64,000 nt of DNA from Prorocentrum cordatum (lineage: Eukaryota; Sar; Dinophyceae; Prorocentrales; Prorocentraceae), in NCBI GenBank assembly GCA_963575745.1, contig CAUYUJ010015837.1, positions 595,264-659,263 on the forward strand, written 5' to 3'. Numbering within the stretch: position 1 is the first letter of the stretch; every line of letters begins with the position of its first letter. The translations under genes and the position numbers were made by a program. Below, piece after piece: positions 22,973 through 31,200 of the stretch. The notes below the pieces were generated by a model. That model saw only the letters and a program-made list of their open reading frames with translations, did no database searches and was not told the origin of the DNA.

Positions 22973-23439
22973 CCACCCAGTGCTGCATGCAGCCGACCTG
23001 TGGCCAGGCGAGGCCTTTCTGGTCCTAAACATACCCTTACTCGGGGTCGGCCTGGGTGAAAAGGGCCGTCCGCTGGATTGGGTGCTCGCCACTGCGCCCG
23101 ATCAGCCTGCCGCGTGCGCGCTGGTTTAGCATCCGCGCGTCAGGACGCAACGACACGCTGAATGGCTAGTTGTTTGATTGCAGCGACATGCCTTGGTTTG
23201 CTTTAGGGACGTCTGGGGGCATCGGGGGTGTCCGCGGGGTTTAGAACAGCATTGGAATGGTGGTGCCAGTCCCATTTGGGGACAGGCACCACCACTCCGT
23301 TGCCTTTGGGTCTACCCGCAGAAACGTCGTTGCAACCTCACGCTCCCCCCGGGGCCGCTGCCGCCGCGTTCGGGAGAGCTCTCGGGGGCCGAGCGTGCGC
23401 CCGAGAGCGATTTCGGCCAAACGCCACCTCGACTTGGTA
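22973..23439. other. No recognised feature
   Basis: GC-rich unique sequence with no motif that I recognise. Confidence 0.4.
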
Positions 23440-23502
23440 CGGGTATGTTTCCGGGGGTACCATCAACACGCGTCGGCGACGGTACCCCCCGACACGTACC
23501 CG
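23440..23502. other. Inverted repeat with 22-nt arms
   Basis: The left arm CGGGTATGTTTCCGGGGGTA plus CC (23440-23461) pairs with the right arm 23481-23502 at about 18 of 22 positions, with a 19-nt loop. It could form a stem-loop in RNA or a cruciform. No adjoining gene gives it a role. Confidence 0.6.
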
Positions 23503-24545
23503 GACCTAGTTGGGGTGACGCCAAGCGAGATTTCCAGGGAGCAGCCCCTGGCGACCGCGCCTGGCGTTCGGGGCCCCAGACGTTTGGGGCGAGCGCGGGC
23601 AACAGCGGCGCCCGTCCAGGACACCCAAGACGCATTTTGCGCGTCGAGCCTCAAACGCTTGATTGTGCGCCTTCGTGGGCGCACCTCCGAACGAGCTAAT
23701 TTAGCCCGAGAGCGACCAATACGCGGTCGGCCACTCTGCCGATTGGAGCGCACGCGCCTTCGGTACCAGCGGATGCCCGGAGAAGGCAGCGCCCTGCAAT
23801 GTTCTATGGGCCGTCGCATGTGCACTTGTGCGACCGCCGTAGGCTGCGGCGCGTCGCCCCCCCCGCCTCTTGCCACCCCGCCTGGGTAAGGGTATGGGTA
23901 TCTTTCGCGCTCGACTATTCAGAGCCGCGTGCGGGCTCTTGCCCGCGATGGGATAACATAGTGGCACAAGGGGCAGACGGCTCGTGGTGCAAGCGGAGGC
24001 GGCCGATGGCAACAGCGTCACACCTGTGTTCCCTGTGTTTCACACTTGTGCTGCAGGTGGCGTCATCTTCTGACGGGTTGTTCGGGAGAGCGCGCCGATA
24101 TAATCACAACTGGGGCAAGGGTGAATTTCTTGTTCGTGCTTGACGTCCTTGCGAGGATCGTGGGTCTGATTCGGTATCTCCACCTGGTCCCTGCATTTTC
24201 TTGCAGTCGAGTGCCCTGCCCTGCTTCAGGGCAGAGTTTCTTTTTTTCAGGGGGGCGGGAGGCAGCGGAACAGAGAGGAGCGGAGTGGGGGCGGTAGGGG
24301 AGGGCATGGAGCGAAGGGGGCAAGGCAGAGGCAGGGAGTTAAGAGAGCAAGAGGTCATGATAATGATACGTACCAGAACTTCCAAGGGTTTTCCAGTTTC
24401 CCGAATCATCCGCACGGGCTGCAGAAACGAGGGTTGCTGGATGCTCTGGAATACCCCGATCGCATCCTGAGCCAATCCTATCATGACATCGTCCTTGTCC
24501 TAGGCAGGGCCGAACTTCCGCGTGCATCTGGGTCCTTGCTTTAAG
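23503..24545. other. No recognised feature
   Basis: GC-rich unique sequence with a G/A-rich patch at 24250-24350. No secure coding signal. Confidence 0.4.
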
Positions 24546-24969
24546 TCGGGCATGTCCCTCTACAGGAGGCATATTCAAACGTTTGTATTATCATTATTCG
24601 GATTACTATTATTATTATTATTATTATCATTATTCGTATTATTATCATGATGCTGATTATTATTATTAGTATCATTATTATTAGTATTATTATTCTTGTT
24701 ATGATTATGGTAATTATGACTAGTATGATTATGATAATGATCATATTTTAATATGTTTTAGGATTATTTTTCTTCTTATTATTATGAACATTATTATTTG
24801 TAGTATCATTAATATAATTTTTACTATCGTTATTATCATTATTCTTCTTCTTCTTATTATTAGAATGAGGGGGGACGACTGTTTGACGGTATTTTTTGCA
24901 GTTTTGGAATATCTTGGAACTATTTTTGATTTTTTCGTCCGAAATCCCTGTGTGGGAGGACACGCCCGA
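24546..24969. mobile_element. TCGGGC-TIR element carrying an ATT/ATC microsatellite
   Basis: The left end TCGGGCATGTCC...CTACAGG faces a right end whose inverse reads TCGGGCGTGTCC...CACAGG. The interior (24581-24860) is almost entirely ATT, ATC and ATG triplets. The same termini bound 40733-41504 and, in diverged form, 45093-45577. No clean 5-bp duplication is seen. It ends about 150 bp before the PKS start codon. Confidence 0.55.
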
Positions 24970-25121
24970 AGTAGGCCTTGCCCTCAGTCGACCGCGGACG
25001 TCGCGGTGCGCGAGCCGTTTCGGCTCGGGGGCCAGCCCGGCGAGCCTGCGGGCCGAGCCGCCGCGCTCGCCACCCGTGGGCACCGGCGCTGCGCCCGCCT
25101 CGCGCGCGCCAAGGCGGGGCC

Positions 25122-25228
25122 ATGGCGCTCGTCCGCGGGATGCTGGTGGAGGTCAGCGGGCTGCCAATCCCGGCCCAGCCGGCGCCCGAGGCCGGGGACG
25201 TGGAGCCCATGGATCTGAACGGGGCCAG
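25122..25228 (+). CDS. PKS exon 1 (residues 1-36)
   Basis: Starts at ATG and reads MALVRGMLVEVSGLP through MDLNGA. It ends with the first two bases of the Arg36 codon, CCAG|GACC, a GA donor. Joining to exon 2 yields DLNGARAQLVSLDREAGKW, a continuous module pattern of a kind I associate with dinoflagellate proteins (inference), which is the reason for choosing this junction. The acceptor is GCGCGAG|G at 25930-25931. Intron 1 is 703 bp. Confidence 0.8.
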
Positions 25229-28200
25229 GACCCGGGGCAGGCAATGGTAGGGTTTGGGGCTGCGCGCAGACGGCCCCCCCTCCCTTACGTCTAGCCCTGG
25301 CTCGGCCACGCCGAGGGCGACGATGACGAGGCCCGTCGCCCAGACCCCCGATGCCGTAATTTTTGTTCGCGACGTCGACCACCATAGGTCTGGGCCCCCT
25401 GCTGGGACAAGCTTTCCCCCTTGAGTCGCTTGTCGACGGTCCCGCGGCCCAGCAAGGGCCCCCACAGGCCAAACATATGCAGAAAACCAAAACCTTCGGG
25501 ATTTCTTCCACGACGCGAGGGGGCCTGGCGCCGCCTCCGGCGGCGCCCTTGGGGCGCTTCGCGCCCCAGGGTTCAGGTGTTGAGACCGCTCCAGGCTACT
25601 CGGTGGGTCTGTTGAGGCCAGCCGTGACTTCTTGGGGAGGCTGTCTGTGCGCAGCCCGAAGCCTTACCACTGGGCAACTCGCTCCGTTCTTCCCCACCAG
25701 CCAGCCTCGTCTCGTCGGTGTCCAGGAGGTTGGTTTGAGGAAGTCTTCGAGATCGGCACCGATACGAGGTGATGTCAAGCATAGGAGTAGGTGTGTGCGC
25801 GTGTGTGTGTGTGTGTATGTTTGTTCAAGGCTGGCTATCTCATTACAACTTACCCCTAGCTGTTGGAGGGGGATCTGGCGGGGGGAGCGGTAGCAGGTGT
25901 GGGCGCAGGGGGGCGGTTGGCTCCGCGCGAGGGCGCAGCTCGTGAGCCTGGATCGCGAGGCCGGCAAGTGGACCGCTGTGACCTTCGACGGCCACGTCGT
26001 GGCAGTAGACCCGAGGTATCTGCGCGAGCTGGACGGCGATCAGCTTGCCGGCTACGACTTCGTGCTCGGACCAGCCACCGACGTGGACGTGGTGGGCCAC
26101 TCGCTGGCGGAGTGCCTGGCCTCTCAGGGCTACGCCGTGGTCAAGCTGTTCGTGTCGGCCGACGACGCGGCGGACCTCCTCTCCGCCACAAAGCAGCTGG
26201 AGGACGATGGGCATTTCGAGCGGCTGGCCGTGGAATTCGAACGTGGATATTTGGGCAGAAACTGCTCGGCGAAAACGCTGCTTCTGGACCCTAGCGCAGC
26301 ATCGGCTCCAAACTATGTCAGAGATTCGCCACTGTGGGTCATGGATAGCAACGTTGGCTCCATAAGCGAGATCCTCTCTCCTCATTCGCAGGATGTCCTG
26401 GGCTTCAGCATCTACAGTCGCACGAGCATACTGATCACTAAACCTCTCACGGCTGACGACGAGCAAAGATATATCCCCGCGGAAGCGGACGACGGTGACG
26501 CAGAAGGGTACTTGCATACAATGTTCCGACGTGTGTTGTCGTTGCTGCAGTTCGTCGGCCCTGGCGAGGGCACCCTGAGACTCTTCCCTCGGGAAACTAG
26601 CGGCCGGGAGGTGACGCTCAGGACAGAACCCCATACTCTTGTGCTCGTGTCCACCGCACATTTCGAATACGAGCACAAGATGGCAAGAGACTCACTGACA
26701 CTGGCGTCCTTCTTCCTGAGGGAGCCCGCTGTTTTCTCGATTGATACGGTCGAGGCGGACGCGGAGCAGCTGCTTCGGAGTCTAGGCTCTGGGCTGACAC
26801 CGCCTCCGGGCGAGAAGATCACAATTCAGGGCATGTATTGTCGATACGGCGGCCACGCCGACGGGTCCGACAGGTTTTGGACTGGCCTATGCCAGGGTGG
26901 TACGGATGGCATAACCGAGATCCCGGAGCTGCGGTGGGACAACACTCCATATTACGACCCGGACATGTCATTCGGAGGTGCCTATTGCAAGCACGGCTGC
27001 TTCGGAATCCCCGGCGTCGATCTCTTCGATTGCAAGTTCTTCGAGGTGTCGGTGGCGGAGGCGAAGACAATGGATCCGGTGCAACGGCAGGTTTTAGAAG
27101 TGTCGTATATGGCGTTGGTGGAGACAGGATACGACAAGACGAGTCTGCAGCGCAAGCCCGAGAACATCGGCCACTTTGTCGGCATTGATAAAGACGATTG
27201 GTTGTGCATGTCCGCGGCGGGTGCCATTTCTTTGGATGGGGTGCATGGCGCGGCCGGCGCTGCCAATGCTATCACCTCAAACCGTTTCTCATATGCCCTG
27301 AATTTGAAAGGCACCAGTATGACCATCGACACAGCATGCTCGTCCTCGCTGGTTTGCATCCACGTTTCCAAACTTCACCTGCGCAACAAGGAGAACGAAC
27401 CGATGCCTGCTTCCATCGTGAACGGCCTCAATTTGATGCTCTACCCAGGTCCATTCATTGGTTGCTGCGCTGCTGGGATGCTCAGCCACAATGGGAGATG
27501 CTTCACTTTCGACAAAAGCGCCGATGGATATACACGAGGGGAGCTGTGTGGTGCGCTTGGCTTCAAGCCGAGTCAGAAATTTGACAACGGCGAGAACATG
27601 TACGGCCTCGTTGCCGGCACATTCTCGAACCAAGACGGGCGTAGCGCTACCATGACGGCACCCAACGGCCCCGCACAGGAGAAGTGCATCCAGGGGGTGC
27701 TGCGGGAAGCCAAGCTGAGCGCAGCCGACATTGATTGCTTTGAGTGCCACGGCACGGGCACGGCCCTCGGTGACCCCATCGAGGCTCGTCGGAAAATTAG
27801 GACAGCCCTATGGCCTTGAGCTTCCCGCCACGGGGGACTCAGCTTCTGGGTGTCCAGCAGGCAGTTCGTTTCGTGTACGTACTCAGGCTTCCCCGAGGCC
27901 AGAGCCCTCCCCCTAGGCGGGAAAGCTTGCCTTCTGCTCCCAGACCCCCGAAGTGTGCTTTTTGTTCGCATCGTGGGCCCCAGCGGTTCAAGACACCTCC
28001 CTCCCGATGACGGCCGCGGGGCCTCGCGCCGGGCACCCCGGAGGCCGAAGCTTGCCGGAGACGTCCCGCAGTCATCCTCCCTCGACGCGTGGGGGCCTGG
28101 GCGTACGGCAGGTTCGCGTCGTGTCGACCGGCGGCGACCCCATCGCGGGCGTGCAAGGTCGAACGACGCTGGTGGCCCAGAGTCGGCCCATCCCTGAACG

Positions 28201-31200
28201 GTCCGGCCTCTTTGAAAGGGCCGATCGTTCAAGTTTGAACGGTCCCCGTGGTGTCAGGAACCAACGCCGGGGTCGACACGACGCAAACCTGCCGTATCCT
28301 TCGGCGGCGAGCGGGGGGGGGGAAGTAAGAATGAGAAGGCCCTCTCAGGAGGCGGCGGAACTTTTCAGAGGCCCTCGCGCCTTCTGAGAGGTTTTCTGCG
28401 TCTTCGGGGAAGCCTTCGAAGACTTCTCAGAAGGCTGAGAGATTTCCGAGCCTTCTGAGAAGGCCCGCCCCTTCTCATTTTGCCCCCTCCCTCGCCGCCG
28501 ACTGACTCCTCCACAGGTCGGTTCCTTCAGGAAGGCGATGAGCGGCACGGATCGGCAGCGTCCCGTGGTGATATCGTCGAGCAAGTCCTCCATCGCCCAC
28601 GGCGAGGGCGGCGCCGGCCTAGCGGGCTTCTTCAAGTGCGTCTGCCAGGCCCGGCCTCTGGGGTCCGAGTCTTGGGGGAGCTTCGTTGGCGGTACGCACG
28701 AGTCCTGGCTTTCCTTCTCGTCTGCAGCGCGCACAATCACCACGGAGGGCTTTGGCGACGTCCGGCCTCCGGGGGCCCTCCCTGGGCTCCGGGATGGTTA
28801 AATAACACCTTAGGATGGCAAGGCGGTCTTGGGAAGTTAGGTGCGCTCGCGCTTACGCGTGTCATATCCGCGGACGCGTGTCTATACCCGTGGGCGCGTG
28901 TCATAGCCGCTCTACCCGAGGACGCGTGTCATAGCCGACCTGCGACTGACGCAGAAAGGGATTTCGTGTTATGCGCAATCGGAAACAGGTTAGCTGCGTC
29001 CACAGGAGAGGGATGTGGCGGGTGAGCAGCAGGACGAGCGGGAGGAAAAGGAACAGCAGCAGCAGCAGGAACTGGAGCGGAAGGATCGGGAGGGAAAGGA
29101 GGACCAGGGGAAGGCGGAGGAGGAAAAATGTGAGGGGCGACAACGACGAAGAAAGACTCGGATTCAGAAAGCAGGGCCCGCGCTGGGGCGAGACGAACAG
29201 CAGCATCAGGAACCGGGGCGGAAGGAGTGGGAGGAAAAGGACGACCAGGGGAAGGCGGAGGAGGGGAAATGAGGGTGGTGGACCACAATGAAGCAAGACT
29301 CGGATCCAGAAAACTAGCCCGCGCTGGGGCGAGAGCGCAATTCTGAACGACGGGAGCAGCGCTCTGATCCGAAAATGAGGCCCACGCTGCAGCGAGAACA
29401 CCATGCTGAAACACCGAAGCACATTGGATTGTAACCACCACAAGAAAAAAACAACTCTTGGAATCCTGTGTGTGTGTGTATGTGCGTGAGTGTGTGTGGG
29501 TGAAAAACCAGCTCGTGGATGGGGCGGGAGAGCTTCAGGGAAGGAGGGAGAGCCGTACTCCGATGGTTCTCTTGTGGGGAGGGGGAGAGGGGAGATTGGA
29601 GGAGCGGGGGAGAGGGAGAGAGGGGGAGAGGGCTTCTGGCGATTTTCGGCCTCCAGGGGCCCTCACTGAACGCCGGGACCGTCAAAGAAGATGTCAGGAT
29701 GGAGAGGCGGTCCTGGGAGAGGGAGGGAGAGGGGAGGAGAGGAGGATATGGGGGAGAGGGGGACGGAGAAAGGGGGAGAGGGGAAGAGGGGGGGAGAAAA
29801 GGGGGAGGGGGAGGTGTCCAAAGACCTTCAGGGAGCCACGTTGTGAAGAGGTCACGCCGGCGGGCGTCTGGGAGGGGGTGGAGCGAGGGAGGCGGCCTTC
29901 GAGGAGGGCGGGGACGGGGGCTGTTCGAAGGGAGGAGCTCGCTGAGGAGGACCTGGAGGCTTCCAAGAAGGCTCCTCTCAGGGAGCTAGAGACGGGGTAA
30001 CAGCAGACGGGGTAACAGGGAATGGCCGATTCGAGGCATCAAATGGCCTCTTTGTTGCAGTGCAGTTTTGTTTTGCTTTCGCGTTCGATGCAGCACCTTC
30101 TTCATGCTGGCTGCGTTGCACATTTTCGGCTGCTGCACTGCAAGTTTTTGTTTTGGGCCCTCTGTTACCCGGTCTGTGGGGCTTGCTTGCAGTTTTTCCG
30201 CAGCCAGTTGCCAACAAATTGCAGTGCATTTTTTTTTGCGTTGCTGAAACATGCAGTGTATTTTTTTGTTCTGGTCGTCGCAGTTTTTCCACCTGGATCC
30301 CAGGATGGGTCTGTTACCCCGTTTAGGCGTTGCCCAGTTCAGTGCTCCCTGATCCTCAGGACAAGGGGCGCCCTCGAGGGCGCGAAGCCATTCGCGCTTC
30401 GCGCTTCGCGGCTCGGCCCCGACTCCTCGTCCTCGTTCTCCCCTGGGGGGCGGCGCGAGAGCGCGAAGTCATTCGCGCTTCGCGCTTTTCGCGCAGCGCG
30501 CAGCGCGAAGCTAGGCGCCTCGCAGAAGTTGCGAGGGCTCCTCAGGAGCCCCTCATTTTCGCAGATTCTCCCCCGCCTTCTCAGCAGGCCGGTCCCCCTC
30601 GCGCGCGCCGCCAATCTCGGGGAGAGGCCTGGGGCTGGGGGCTGGGGGGTCCCCAGACCTCCCGGGAGGGAGCCGGGGCCCCCGAGGTTCGCGCTGTGAG
30701 AAATTCGCAGTGTCGGCGGTCTGGGAAGGGAGATGAGGAGGAGGAGGAGGAGGAAGAGGAGGAGAAGGAGGCGGAGGAGGAGGAGGCGGAGGAGGAGGAG
30801 GAGGAAGAGGAGGAGGAGGAGGAGGAGGAGGAGGAGGAGGAGGAGGAGGAGGAGGAGGAGGAGGAGGAGGAGGAGGGTGTGTCAAGAGGAGAAGTGTGAA
30901 GGATTTGTGACATCGTTTGCATGGCTGGTTGTGGCCTCGACAGGCCGCTTGCTGGACAGCGCACCTCGCTCGGGGAGATGCCCCTTGAAACTCCTGTGAT
31001 CACGGGGGCCGCAGCAGAGTGCATCCTCCTTTGGCTAGGCCACGGAACTCTCTCGAGGATCGAGGAGGAAGAGGAGGACGGAGCAAGACCCAGACACCCA
31101 GCCACTCCAATTCTACCGATGAGTGGCTCCTGGAAGTCTGGACCACCTCCCAAGGGCCGGTTGCTCGTCCTGAGTCGTTTTTTTAAAAAGGTCCCAGGGC

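Noticed and set aside
28130-28165. GGCGACCCCATCGCGGGCG in PKS intron 2, resembling the exon end GGTGACCCCATCGAGGC
   Set aside because: Only about 14 bases agree and no further exon sequence follows; likely chance in GC-rich DNA.
29458-30000. Arg/Gly/Glu-rich frame in intron 3
   Set aside because: It is a purine tract inside the PKS intron fixed by exon continuity.
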